A DNA stretch of 18,159 nt, from positions 1 through 18,159 of the forward strand of contig CAYVTI010000045.1 in assembly GCA_964454545.1 (NCBI GenBank), read 5' to 3'. Made by a program: the position numbers and the translations under genes. The notes beneath the pieces were generated by a model. That model was not told where the DNA came from and ran no database searches. It saw nothing but the letters and a program-made list of their open reading frames with translations. Of this stretch, positions 1-7,289 are shown one piece after another (positions within the stretch are counted from its first letter, which is position 1; each line of letters opens with the position of its first letter). The DNA is from JABCZZ01 sp964454545. GTDB taxonomy: Bacteria > Pseudomonadota > Alphaproteobacteria > Rickettsiales > JABCZZ01.

Positions 1-1035
1 AATGCGCTTCTTTCCACGCAGGCGGCGGAAGCGGCGAACTATCCGTTCTGCACGATCGAGCCTAATATCGGCCGGGTGTCCGTGCCGGATGAGCGGCTTA
101 CCACGCTGGCCGCGATTGCGGGTTCCACGCAGATTATCCCGACGCAGCTGGAATTCGTCGACATCGCGGGCATCGTGCGCGGCGCCAGCAAAGGCGAGGG
201 GCTTGGCAACCAGTTCCTTTCCCATATCCGCGAGGTGGATGCGATCATCTATATGCTGCGCTGTTTTGAGGACGGCGACATCACCCACGTCGAAGGCCGC
301 ATATCGCCGCTTGATGACGCCGAGATCATCGAGACCGAGCTGGTGCTTGCCGATATGGAGAGTCTCGAAAAACGCCTGCCGAACCTGCAGAAAAAAGCCA
401 AGGGCGACAAGGAATCCAAGGAGCTGGCGGACGTGATGGAAAAGGTGCTGCAGGTGGTGGCGCAGGGCAAGCCCGCGCGCCTCTATGCGCCGGTGGATGA
501 AAACGAACGCAAAATCATCCGCAATATGCAGCTGCTTACCGCAAAGCCGGTGCTTTACGTCTGCAATGTGGAAGAAGCAAGCGCCGCGACGGGCAATCAT
601 TATTCAAAGCTCGTCTCGGAGAAGGTCAATGCGCCGGTGGTGATTATTTCCGCGAAGATTGAGGCGGAAGTCGCGCAATTGCCATCGCAGGAAGACAAGC
701 TCGAATTCCTCTCCGCGCTGGGACTCAAGGAAACGGGGCTGACGCGGCTCATCCGCTCCGGCTATGCGCTGCTCGATCTTATCACGTTTTTCACCGTTGG
801 CCCCAAGGAAGCGCGTGCATGGACCATCACGCGTGGCACGGCCGCGCCCCAGGCCGCAGGCGTCATCCACACCGATTTCGAGAAAGGCTTCATCCGCGCG
901 GAAACCATAGCCTATAATGATTATGTGGCGCTCAAAGGCGAGCAGGGCGCGAAGGAAGGCGGCAAGTTGCGTCTCGAAGGGAAAGAATATGTGGTGCAGG
1001 ACGGCGACGTACTCCACTTCCGTTTCAACGTCTAA
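1..1035 (+). CDS. ychF: Redox/ribosome-associated ATPase YchF (EngD/OLA1 family), 5' truncated by the window edge
   Basis: This is an Obg-related P-loop NTPase of the YchF/OLA1 family, which binds ribosomes and prefers ATP to GTP in characterised members. The reading frame is open from base 1, so roughly the first 20 residues, including the Walker A loop, lie upstream of the window. Visible hallmarks in order are ENYPFCTIEPN-like switch sequence (here AANYPFCTIEPNIG), the G3 segment FVDIAGIVRGASKGEGLGNQ, and the degenerate G4 motif CNVEE, which replaces the GTPase NKxD and is typical of YchF. A C-terminal TGS domain starts near DLITFFTVGPKEARAW. The C-terminus ends at the usual YchF position (DGDVLHFRFNV). 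The in-frame GTG at 76 is internal and not a start. Family assignment is very secure; activity is inferred from the family. Confidence 0.97.
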   Translation, partial: NALLSTQAAEAANYPFCTIEPNIGRVSVPDERLTTLAAIAGSTQIIPTQLEFVDIAGIVRGASKGEGLGNQFLSHIREVDAIIYMLRCFEDGDITHVEGRISPLDDAEIIETELVLADMESLEKRLPNLQKKAKGDKESKELADVMEKVLQVVAQGKPARLYAPVDENERKIIRNMQLLTAKPVLYVCNVEEASAATGNHYSKLVSEKVNAPVVIISAKIEAEVAQLPSQEDKLEFLSALGLKETGLTRLIRSGYALLDLITFFTVGPKEARAWTITRGTAAPQAAGVIHTDFEKGFIRAETIAYNDYVALKGEQGAKEGGKLRLEGKEYVVQDGDVLHFRFNV

Positions 1036-1040
1036 GCCTA

Positions 1041-1054
1041 CTGCCGCGCGGCAG
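1041..1054. other. GC-rich 14-bp palindrome after ychF
   Basis: CTGCCGCGCGGCAG is a perfect palindrome six bases after the ychF stop and 14 bases before the next gene's ATG. It could form a short hairpin but has no directly following T run, only a loose AT stretch that already overlaps the next start. It may attenuate or stabilise the ychF transcript; a classical terminator is not supported. Confidence 0.3.
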
Positions 1055-1068
1055 CGACTTATGGTTTT

Positions 1069-2682
1069 ATGAAGTTAGCAAATTCGTTAGGACATTCCTT
1101 CAAAGACGGCTACTGGCTGATTCCGCTGCTCTGGTCCGTCATCGTGCTGCGCTTGTCGCCGTATTTCGGTGAAGCCTATTCGCCCGATTCCTATTATTAC
1201 TGCCTTCTGGGCAGGAACCTGATAGCGGGCAAGGGATATCTCACATCCATCATCCGGGAGAACATGCCGGAGGCGTCATTCTATTCCCGCTCCTATCCGC
1301 CGGTCATGCCGGTATTGTGCGGCCTCACCGACAGGATATTCGGGCAGGGCGTGGCATCCGGTTTCATGGTCGATCTGGCGGCGCTCTACGGCATGCTGCA
1401 TATGTGCTACCTGCTCGGCAGGAAAACAAGCGGCAAGCTGTTTTACCTGCTGCCCGTACTGTGCTGCATTTTCGTGTTCACCAACGCTCCTTTTGCCGAC
1501 GAGCTGCTCGCCGGGCGTTCTATCCCGGTTGCCGCATTCCTCTTTCTGACGCTGGTTTACGTGTCGGTAACGGAAGGAATAACCTCTCCCGTTCGTTATG
1601 CGCTGGTGGGATTGTGCCTTGGGCTATCGTATCTCACGCGGTTTGACGTCACCCTGTTCTGCATCATCTTTCCGGTTTTTCTTTGCCTGATAAGGCGGGA
1701 AAGCGTAAGAAATACCCTCCCTGCCTATCTGGCCCTGTTGCTCGCGCTTTCTCCCTGGATGATAAGAAATACCGTCACATTCGGCCAGCCGTTCATATCG
1801 AGTAATTGGGTTGCAGTTGCTTCCGTATATGATTCCGATACTCCGACATTGCTTTTTTTCAAGGATGGCATTCCGTCAGGATTGCATGATCCGAAGCTAT
1901 GGCTGATGCAGCGCCTGTCATTCCTCCTGCGCAATGTCCTGCTTATATGTAATTCCCTGTCTCCATTCGGCATGGGGCTGGGCGGCGCGGCAGTTGCGGG
2001 GATGATTACCGGGGGGCTTGCATGCAGCCGCAAAAACAACCGCCCCGCCTTCCTGTTGCTGTGCATTGCGCTGCTGTGGCTCGTGGTGAATCTGTTTACG
2101 GTTTCGGTAACGAAACTGGTCGATGCGAGATACTTTTCCATCTCCATTCTGCTCCTGCTGCTCGGCGCCGCAGTGGGAGCTGTCTGCCTGCTGAAGGAAA
2201 GAGATAAATTCCGGATTAACTCCCCGGTTACCTGCGATGAGATTGTCACCCCCGCGCAGGCGGGGGCCTTAGCCAGGATTCCCGCTTTTACGGGAATGAC
2301 AACACAATATTCCTTTTTGCCTGCCTTCATGAGCGCCATGATCTGCGCTGCCGTCTTTTGTTATGAATATCCGCAGATTATCCGCGATAACAAGACGGCG
2401 ATCCTGACGAAGCTCTATGCCGACTTCAAGCCGTTCATCCAGAAAGACGCCTTGGTGGGGGGGTATTGGTATGCGGATAATTTTGCCTATTACACGGACT
2501 GGAAGCTGATTTACTTCCCCCTCAATGTCATCTCGCCCGAAGATGAAAACTATATCGCCTGGAAAAAACACTTTCATGTGGAGTATCTTATAATGATGGA
2601 TAAATCGGAATTTCTTCATTATCCTCATCTGAAAGTGCTGGCGCGATCCGGGCCTTTTATACTTATCGATGTGAGGGGATAG
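1069..2682 (+). CDS. Polytopic membrane glycosyltransferase-like protein (GT39/ArnT/PMT_2 type)
   Basis: The 537-residue product is an integral membrane protein with many hydrophobic segments and ends in a soluble C-terminal portion. The first predicted span is about residues 15-32, followed by a periplasmic loop with SPDSYYYCLLGRNLIAGKGY (D40). An Asp-x-x-Tyr pattern in the first loop plus a following AxxLxxGxGY is characteristic of the GT39/ArnT/PMT_2 superfamily, which uses polyprenyl-phosphate sugars to modify lipids or proteins at the periplasmic face. The donor and acceptor cannot be read from sequence. The gene sits 34 nt after ychF and 2 nt before the FKBP-like gene, so it probably shares a transcript with the latter. 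No good Shine-Dalgarno precedes the ATG. Residues about 393-411 are encoded by a dispersed repeat (2245-2300), in the loop between the last two hydrophobic segments. Fold assignment is fair; function is inference. Confidence 0.75.
   Translation: MKLANSLGHSFKDGYWLIPLLWSVIVLRLSPYFGEAYSPDSYYYCLLGRNLIAGKGYLTSIIRENMPEASFYSRSYPPVMPVLCGLTDRIFGQGVASGFMVDLAALYGMLHMCYLLGRKTSGKLFYLLPVLCCIFVFTNAPFADELLAGRSIPVAAFLFLTLVYVSVTEGITSPVRYALVGLCLGLSYLTRFDVTLFCIIFPVFLCLIRRESVRNTLPAYLALLLALSPWMIRNTVTFGQPFISSNWVAVASVYDSDTPTLLFFKDGIPSGLHDPKLWLMQRLSFLLRNVLLICNSLSPFGMGLGGAAVAGMITGGLACSRKNNRPAFLLLCIALLWLVVNLFTVSVTKLVDARYFSISILLLLLGAAVGAVCLLKERDKFRINSPVTCDEIVTPAQAGALARIPAFTGMTTQYSFLPAFMSAMICAAVFCYEYPQIIRDNKTAILTKLYADFKPFIQKDALVGGYWYADNFAYYTDWKLIYFPLNVISPEDENYIAWKKHFHVEYLIMMDKSEFLHYPHLKVLARSGPFILIDVRG
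2245..2300. repeat. Double-hairpin dispersed palindromic repeat inserted in frame in a coding region
   Basis: Two hairpins are bracketed by terminal GTCA/TGAC. Stem 1 is CCCCCGC (2249-2255) with GCGGGGG (2260-2266), loop GCAG. Stem 2 is ATTCCCG (2278-2284) with CGGGAAT (2291-2297), loop CTTTTA. Read on the minus strand it begins GTCATTCCCG, continues through AAGCGGGAATCC and ends CGGGGGTGAC. This matches a REP-like double hairpin that I recall as very common between genes in many proteobacteria. Here it lies inside the GT39-like gene and, read without stops, encodes VTPAQAGALARIPAFTGMT. The structure is directly visible; the family identity is from memory. Confidence 0.85.
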
Positions 2683-2684
2683 TT

Positions 2685-3704
2685 ATGGACAAGATTCCTA
2701 CGCCTGATTTTACCAATAAGGTTATGCGGTGGGTGGTGCTCGCATTCTTCGGCTACGCGATAATCCATAGCATCCATCACGGCCCGAAACCCGATGACAA
2801 AAACCTGCAGGCGCAGGCTGCGCAGCAGACCAGCGAACCCAAAAAGGAAGAGGATTGCAGCAGGCATATGCCGCTGCTTTCCATCCCCCTTCTGCCGCAG
2901 ATAACAATGGCCGTCCATACCCAGGACGTCAGGAAAGGTACCGGCAGTGCGGCGGTCTGCGGTCAGACTGCGGATGTGAAGTATGAATATATCGCGCATG
3001 ACGGAAAGATCCTCGACAAGGGCGAGAAGAAAATAACCATCGGGGACGGGAAGCTGCTGCATGGCGCGGAAATCGGCATGATCGGCATGCTGCCCGGCGG
3101 TACGCGCAAAATCATTATGCCGCCGCCGTTCGTCTATACAGGCTCGCCTCTCACCCCGATTCGCCAGGATATCGGCAACAAGCCGGTGACGGCAAGCATC
3201 ACCCTGCATGATCTTGAACCCTCCCTGCCCTCTTCCGCTTTTCCCCTGCGGATGATGAATATGAGCATGGGCAGTGGCGGCACGGTAACATGCGGCGATA
3301 AGGTGCTGGCGGACATAACCGTGTGGAAGGCGGATGGCACGGAAGTGTTTTCCACCGGAAAATCTCCCGTTTCCTTTATTGCCGGCAAGTCGCAGGTTCC
3401 CTATGGAATCGAGCAGGGTGCAATGGGGGCCATGTCCGGCGCGGAGCGGGTGATCATCCTTCCGCCGTCCTACAACAAGCCATTGATAAGCAATCCGGAT
3501 ACGCACGGGGCGCTGCCGCCGCTGCCGGAAAATGAAATCCTCGTCGCGCGAATAGAAATATTGCATGTGGGCGAATTCCAGACTAAAGAGACTGCGGCGT
3601 CTGCGGAAAAGAAAGCGCCGGATGCCAAAAAGCCGGGTATCAAGAAATCAGATACCCGTGAACCGGATACCCAGGAACCAGACGCAAAGGAGCAAAAGGA
3701 TTAA
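2685..3704 (+). CDS. Membrane-anchored protein with two tandem FKBP-like domains
   Basis: The 339-residue product has a single hydrophobic segment near residues 13-29 with no obvious cleavage site, so it is probably an N-terminally anchored periplasmic protein. Domain 1 (about 79-178) carries the FKBP pattern VKYEYIAHDGKILDKG ... GAEIGMIGMLPGGTRKIIMPP. Domain 2 (about 194-295) repeats it as ADITVWKADGTEVFSTG ... GIEQGAMGAMSGAERVIILPP. Both have a Cys-Gly at the matching place (C92, C203). FKBPs are peptidyl-prolyl cis-trans isomerases or chaperones; several aromatic active-site positions look replaced, so catalysis is uncertain. The C-terminal 40 residues are a charged tail with degenerate EPDTQEPDAKE repeats. 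The ATG has GAGGGG upstream. It lies 2 nt after the GT39-like gene and 2 nt before aatA. FKBP-like fold is well supported; client or role is unknown. Confidence 0.8.
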   Translation: MDKIPTPDFTNKVMRWVVLAFFGYAIIHSIHHGPKPDDKNLQAQAAQQTSEPKKEEDCSRHMPLLSIPLLPQITMAVHTQDVRKGTGSAAVCGQTADVKYEYIAHDGKILDKGEKKITIGDGKLLHGAEIGMIGMLPGGTRKIIMPPPFVYTGSPLTPIRQDIGNKPVTASITLHDLEPSLPSSAFPLRMMNMSMGSGGTVTCGDKVLADITVWKADGTEVFSTGKSPVSFIAGKSQVPYGIEQGAMGAMSGAERVIILPPSYNKPLISNPDTHGALPPLPENEILVARIEILHVGEFQTKETAASAEKKAPDAKKPGIKKSDTREPDTQEPDAKEQKD

Positions 3705-3706
3705 TC

Positions 3707-4921
3707 ATGTCATTTCTTACGACCCGCCTGTCCCGTATAAAGCCCTCGCCTACCATTGCCGTTACCACGAAAGCCGCTGAACTGAAGGCAGCGGGCAAGG
3801 ACGTCATTGGTCTTGGCGCAGGCGAGCCGGATTTCGATACGCCTGATCATGTGAAACAGGCGGCTTATGAAGCCATCAAACGCGGCGAGACGAAATATAC
3901 GGCTGTCGGCGGCACCCCGGCGCTCAAGAAAGCCATTACCGATAAATTCAAGCGCGAAAACGGCCTTGAATATGCCGCGAACCAGGTTGTTGCGGGATGC
4001 GGCGCGAAACAGATCATCTTCAACGCGCTGCTTGCCACGATCAACGAAGGGGACGAGGTCATCATCCCGGCCCCGTACTGGGTGTCCTATCCCGACATGG
4101 TGGCATTCGCGGGCGGCACGCCGGTGGCGTTGGCCTGTCCGGAATCGCAGGGCTTCAAACTGAACCCCAGAGATCTTGAAAAGACCATCAACGCAAAAAC
4201 CAAGTGGCTGATTCTCAATTCGCCTTCCAACCCGACGGGAGCGGTGTATACGCAGAAGGAACTGCGCGCCATTGCCGACGTGCTGCTTGCGCATAGCCAT
4301 GTGCACGTTATCTCCGACGATATCTACGAACATCTTGTTTACGGCGTGGAATTTAGGACGCTGGCGCAGGTGGAGCCGAAGCTCTATGCGCGCACGCTCA
4401 CGGTAAACGGTGTCTCAAAAGCCTTCTCCATGACCGGGTGGCGCATCGGCTACGCGGCGGGCGAGAAGTCGCTCATCTCCGCGATGGCGGACATCCAGTC
4501 GCACAGCACCTCCAACCCCTGCTCGATCAGCCAGGCGGCATCCGTCGCCGCGCTGAACCAGCCGATCGATTTCCTGAAGGACTGGGTGAAGTCATTTAAG
4601 GCTCGCCGCGACAATGTGGTATCCGGGCTTAACGCTATTCCCGGCATGAGCTGCTCCACGCCGCAAGGCGCGTTTTATGTCTTCCCGAACTGCTCCGGTT
4701 TCTTCGGACGTAAAACCCCGCAGGGAAAAATCATTACCGATAGCAATGGCTTCTGCGAATACCTGCTGGAAGACGCGCTTGTCGCCGTGGTCGCCGGGAG
4801 CGCGTTTGGTCTCGACGGCCATTTCCGCATCTCCTACGCCACTTCCGAAGCCGCGCTCGCCAAGGCGCTGGAGCGGATTAAAGACGCGTGCGCGAAACTG
4901 TCGATAAAGAATGCGGCGTAA
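3707..4921 (+). CDS. aatA: Aspartate aminotransferase (class I PLP-dependent, AatA type)
   Basis: The enzyme interconverts aspartate plus 2-oxoglutarate with oxaloacetate plus glutamate in the cytosol; members of this subgroup can also accept prephenate or aromatic substrates. At 404 residues it has the family's usual length. Diagnostic segments are GLGAGEPDFDTPDHV near the N-terminus, KYTAVGGTPALKKAI, the cofactor contact NSPSNPTGAVY, DDIYEHLVYG, and the PLP-lysine motif SKAFSMTGWRIGYAAG. The C-terminal Arg region FRISYATS is present. The start is set by the family N-terminus MSFLTTRLSRIKPSPT and by purine-rich AAAAGGA just upstream, with the preceding stop only 2 nt away. The downstream spacer is repeat-rich. 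The identity as this aminotransferase subgroup is strong; exact substrate range is inferred. Confidence 0.95.
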   Translation: MSFLTTRLSRIKPSPTIAVTTKAAELKAAGKDVIGLGAGEPDFDTPDHVKQAAYEAIKRGETKYTAVGGTPALKKAITDKFKRENGLEYAANQVVAGCGAKQIIFNALLATINEGDEVIIPAPYWVSYPDMVAFAGGTPVALACPESQGFKLNPRDLEKTINAKTKWLILNSPSNPTGAVYTQKELRAIADVLLAHSHVHVISDDIYEHLVYGVEFRTLAQVEPKLYARTLTVNGVSKAFSMTGWRIGYAAGEKSLISAMADIQSHSTSNPCSISQAASVAALNQPIDFLKDWVKSFKARRDNVVSGLNAIPGMSCSTPQGAFYVFPNCSGFFGRKTPQGKIITDSNGFCEYLLEDALVAVVAGSAFGLDGHFRISYATSEAALAKALERIKDACAKLSIKNAA

Positions 4922-4996
4922 TGACGCGTGCTTCAATGCGCAAACGCGATATATCCCGATAATGACGCCCGTGACCAGTCCGAGCATCGGCAAGGG

Positions 4997-5026
4997 CTGG
5001 ATTGCTTCGATACGCTCGCAATGACG
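4997..5026. repeat. Dispersed intergenic repeat (CATTGCGAGC...GAAGCAATCC type)
   Basis: On the minus strand it begins CGTCATTGCGAGCG and ends GAAGCAATCCAG, with short inverted ends ATTGC (5001-5005) and GCAAT (5018-5022). I recognise this as a widely scattered intergenic repeat in many bacterial genomes. It lies in the convergent spacer between aatA and tolA, where insertion would be tolerated. It is a different repeat type from that at 2245-2300. Family recognition is from memory. Confidence 0.6.
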
Positions 5027-5055
5027 GAGCCTTTGTCCCTGCAATTATCCGAGAA

Positions 5056-5199
5056 TCCTAGGGCGTTTTTGTACAAAAACGCTCCCGGTTTCTAATGGCG
5101 CTCAAGCGCCGCGCAGGCTGCGCTCTCCCCTGGTCGCCAGCCGGAGCTAAAGCTCCTCCCCGCATTTCCGTTTTTGTCTGCGACTAAAACGAACAGGCT
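5056..5199. repeat. Hairpin-dense palindromic element in the aatA/tolA convergent spacer
   Basis: The segment contains a perfect 20-bp palindrome at 5063-5082, and then hairpins GGCGCT/AGCGCC (5097-5110), CTGG/CCAG (5130-5140), GGAGCT/AGCTCC (5143-5156) and CGTTTT/AAAACG (5169-5191). The run CGTTTTTGT occurs at both ends. It stops at the tolA stop codon. It may serve as bidirectional transcript protection or termination, or be a small non-autonomous repeat element. No ORF of note is present and no T run follows the stems, so classical intrinsic termination is not shown. The rest of the spacer, 4922-4996 and 5027-5055, shows nothing recognisable. Confidence 0.55.
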
Positions 5200-6021
5200 C
5201 TAAATCATATCCTTCGGGTCGAAGGTGAGTTCCATGTCATGCCAGCTGCCGAACTTGTCGGCGGGCAGGTTTTTGATCGGGCTGCATTTCCTGACCGCAC
5301 GGATGGCGGAATCGGCGGCGGCGCGGAAGAACGTATCGGAATTATAGCGTCCCTGATCGCCCGCCATGTCAACAGAAGTCACGGTCCCGTCCTGCGCCGT
5401 CTGGATGCGCAGCGTCACAATCAAGTTGCCTGCGTCCTTGGCGCCTGCGGGCATGTGCCAGCAACGGATGAACTGCTGCCGTATGGCATCCTTCTCGCTC
5501 ATGGAAAGTGGCTTGCTGCTGTCATAGGTCTGCGACACTGCCTTGTTCTTATTGGGGTCTTTCACCACCTGTTCCGTAGGGTGTTTCGACTCCTCCGCCT
5601 TGGCCGTTTCCTGGACGCTTTTTAATATGCTGTCCAGATCGTCTTCCTTCTGTTTCTTCTCCGGCTTCTTCTCGGGTTTTTTCTCGATCTTCTTTGCGAT
5701 CTCCTTCTTGAGGGGCACGGGCTCGGGTGCTTCCTTCGGCTTTTCCTGTTCCTTCCGTGCTTCCACGGTCGCCTTGCGCGCCGTTTTCTTTTCCGCTTCC
5801 GGCTTTTTTTCTTTCACCGGCTCGACCTTTTCCTGCGGCCTGACATTGCTGATAGGGGCGATGGGCAATATATCCACGGAGATCGTCAGCGGTTCCTCAT
5901 CGAGTTTTTTATGCAGGAAGCCGGGCAGCCCGAAGATCATCACGAGCAGGAGCACGGCATGCAGAATCAGTGAATATTGCTGGCCTTCGGACATATGTAT
6001 ACCCGGCGGAGATAACTGCAT
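5200..6021 (-). CDS. tolA: TolA, inner-membrane-anchored trans-envelope linker of the Tol-Pal system
   Basis: TolA connects the TolQ-TolR motor in the inner membrane to TolB/Pal at the outer membrane and supports outer-membrane constriction during division. The 273-residue product has one membrane span at about residues 17-34. A long Lys/Glu/Pro-rich middle follows (about 60-165, with KKPEKKPEKKQKEDD). The C-terminal domain has the alphaproteobacterial signature: FIRCWHMPAGAKDAGN, LRIQTAQDG, AVRKCSPIKNLPADKF and MELTFDP. The paired Cys residues (in RCW and RKC) are typical. The gene begins 4 nt after tolR, with purine-rich GAAAGA upstream of the ATG; Met10 at 5994 is an alternative start but has a poorer ribosome site. 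It is last in the ybgC-tolQ-tolR-tolA run. Identity is strong from order and domain structure. Confidence 0.95.
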   Translation of the reverse strand: MQLSPPGIHMSEGQQYSLILHAVLLLVMIFGLPGFLHKKLDEEPLTISVDILPIAPISNVRPQEKVEPVKEKKPEAEKKTARKATVEARKEQEKPKEAPEPVPLKKEIAKKIEKKPEKKPEKKQKEDDLDSILKSVQETAKAEESKHPTEQVVKDPNKNKAVSQTYDSSKPLSMSEKDAIRQQFIRCWHMPAGAKDAGNLIVTLRIQTAQDGTVTSVDMAGDQGRYNSDTFFRAAADSAIRAVRKCSPIKNLPADKFGSWHDMELTFDPKDMI

Positions 6022-6025
6022 ATGG

Positions 6026-6478
6026 TTATCTTTCTTTGTTTTCCTGATCTTGCTCAGTAATCAGCGCGATTTTGTTGAATCCGGCGGCATTGATCTGGCC
6101 GACCACCACCATGACTTCCCCGTATTTCACATGCCGGTCGCCGCGCACGAAAATACGCGTTTCGGTCTTCTCGCCTGCAATCGCCTTAATCTTCGCCCCG
6201 AGCGCGTTTACGGGCACGGGTGTGTTCTGCACATAAACCTTGCCGTTATCCTGTATGGAGACGGTAAGCGGCTCGTCCTGTCCCTGCAGCGGCGCGCTCT
6301 GGGTCTTGGGCAGATCCACGTGCACGCCCGCGGTGAGCATGGGAGCAGTGATCATGAAGATGATGAGCAGCACAAGCATCACGTCCACCATCGGCGTTAC
6401 GTTGATCTCAGAGAAACGCTGCTTGCGGTATCTTCTGGGATGCCTTCCGCCACCGCCCTGTCCTAACGATGTTGCCAT
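6026..6478 (-). CDS. tolR: TolR, ExbD/TolR-family proton-channel subunit
   Basis: TolR forms the proton-driven motor with TolQ in the inner membrane and contacts the periplasm. This 150-residue protein has the diagnostic segment SEINVTPMVDVMLVLLIIFM, with the conserved membrane aspartate D32 that is protonated in the family. One span covers about residues 30-49. The periplasmic domain ends with RGDRHVKYGEVMVVVGQINA and GFNKIALITE, both standard for ExbD/TolR. The basic Gly-rich N-terminus is cytoplasmic. It starts one base after the tolQ stop codon, and GAGGGA inside the tolQ end is its probable ribosome site, suggesting translational coupling. Confidence 0.97.
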   Translation of the reverse strand: MATSLGQGGGGRHPRRYRKQRFSEINVTPMVDVMLVLLIIFMITAPMLTAGVHVDLPKTQSAPLQGQDEPLTVSIQDNGKVYVQNTPVPVNALGAKIKAIAGEKTETRIFVRGDRHVKYGEVMVVVGQINAAGFNKIALITEQDQENKER

Positions 6479-6479
6479 A

Positions 6480-7223
6480 TCATCCCTCTATCTGGCGCGA
6501 CATCAGCATGTTGAACTCCACGCTGAAATCATCAAACTTGCCGGCGAACTTTTCAAGCTCGCTCGAAAACTTGTTGTAGGCGATGACCGCGGGGATAGCT
6601 GCGAACAGCCCGATGGCGGTGGCAAAGAGCGCTTCCGCGATGCCGGGCGCGACGCTTACGAGCGAGGTGTTCTTCGACTGCGCGATCGAAGTGAAGCTGT
6701 GCATGATGCCAAGCACCGTGCCGAATAATCCGATGAACGGCGCGGAAGAGCCGATGGTGGCCAAGAATCCCAGGCCGCTTTCCATCTTTTCTATCTCGCG
6801 GTTGCGCGTCACGATCATAATCTGGTTGATGCGCTCGCGGATGCCCAGCTTCTGCGCAAGATTCGCCGCAGTGATGTCGCGTATCTTGGAGCGGAACCAT
6901 TCGTCCATTGCTGCGACGAAGATGACTGCCATCGGGTGGTTGGCGCGCTTTTTGATCCGCTCATGGAATTTATCGAGCGCCTCACTCGCCCAGAAATCGC
7001 TCTCGAATTTCGCTGAGCGCGTCTTGATCGTGCGGAAAAGCATCCATTTGTCGAAAATCGTTGCCCATGCCCAGAATGACGCGAGCAGCAGCATGAGCAT
7101 AACCGCCTGCACCACCGGATCGGCGTGCCAGAACATGCCAACAAACGACATGTCGTGCGATACGGGCACGAAGGTGCTGACCACATCGGAAGACTGTACG
7201 GGCTCGACAGCAGTATTTACCAT
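6480..7223 (-). CDS. tolQ: TolQ, MotA/TolQ/ExbB-family proton-channel subunit
   Basis: TolQ is the multi-span motor subunit energising TolA by the proton motive force. The 247-residue product has three expected spans: about residues 37-57, a long central helix at LGFLATIGSSAPFIGLFGTV, and a third at EALFATAIGLFAAIPAVIAY. The GLFGTVLGIMHSF and ATAIGLFAAIPA motifs are the family signature. A cytoplasmic loop with RNREIEKMESGL lies between spans 1 and 2. The start has AGAGGA at good spacing upstream. ybgC ends 66 nt before it, a spacer with no obvious terminator, so cotranscription is likely. Confidence 0.97.
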   Translation of the reverse strand: MVNTAVEPVQSSDVVSTFVPVSHDMSFVGMFWHADPVVQAVMLMLLLASFWAWATIFDKWMLFRTIKTRSAKFESDFWASEALDKFHERIKKRANHPMAVIFVAAMDEWFRSKIRDITAANLAQKLGIRERINQIMIVTRNREIEKMESGLGFLATIGSSAPFIGLFGTVLGIMHSFTSIAQSKNTSLVSVAPGIAEALFATAIGLFAAIPAVIAYNKFSSELEKFAGKFDDFSVEFNMLMSRQIEG

Positions 7224-7289
7224 TTTATTTCCTCTATTACGTTACATCCAGTAATTGAAATTGGGAATACGGGAAAATTATTTCCTAAC

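Noticed and set aside
2625..3566. 313-residue minus-strand open frame
   Set aside because: It is antisense to the tandem FKBP-like gene, which has clear domain motifs and good ribosome site; its own translation shows no family pattern and is Arg/His-rich in the manner of shadow frames.
5063..5082. 20-bp palindrome as an intrinsic terminator for aatA or tolA
   Set aside because: The stem is AT-rich in the middle and neither strand has a following T run; it is listed as part of a repeat element instead.
4922..5199. Possible CRISPR or tRNA in the longest spacer
   Set aside because: The repeats are palindromes of different sequence without regular spacing, and no cloverleaf or T-loop sequence was found.
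5543..6466. 307-residue plus-strand open frame
   Set aside because: It is opposite tolA and tolR; the Ser/Phe-rich start is just the complement of the tolA Lys/Glu repeat region.
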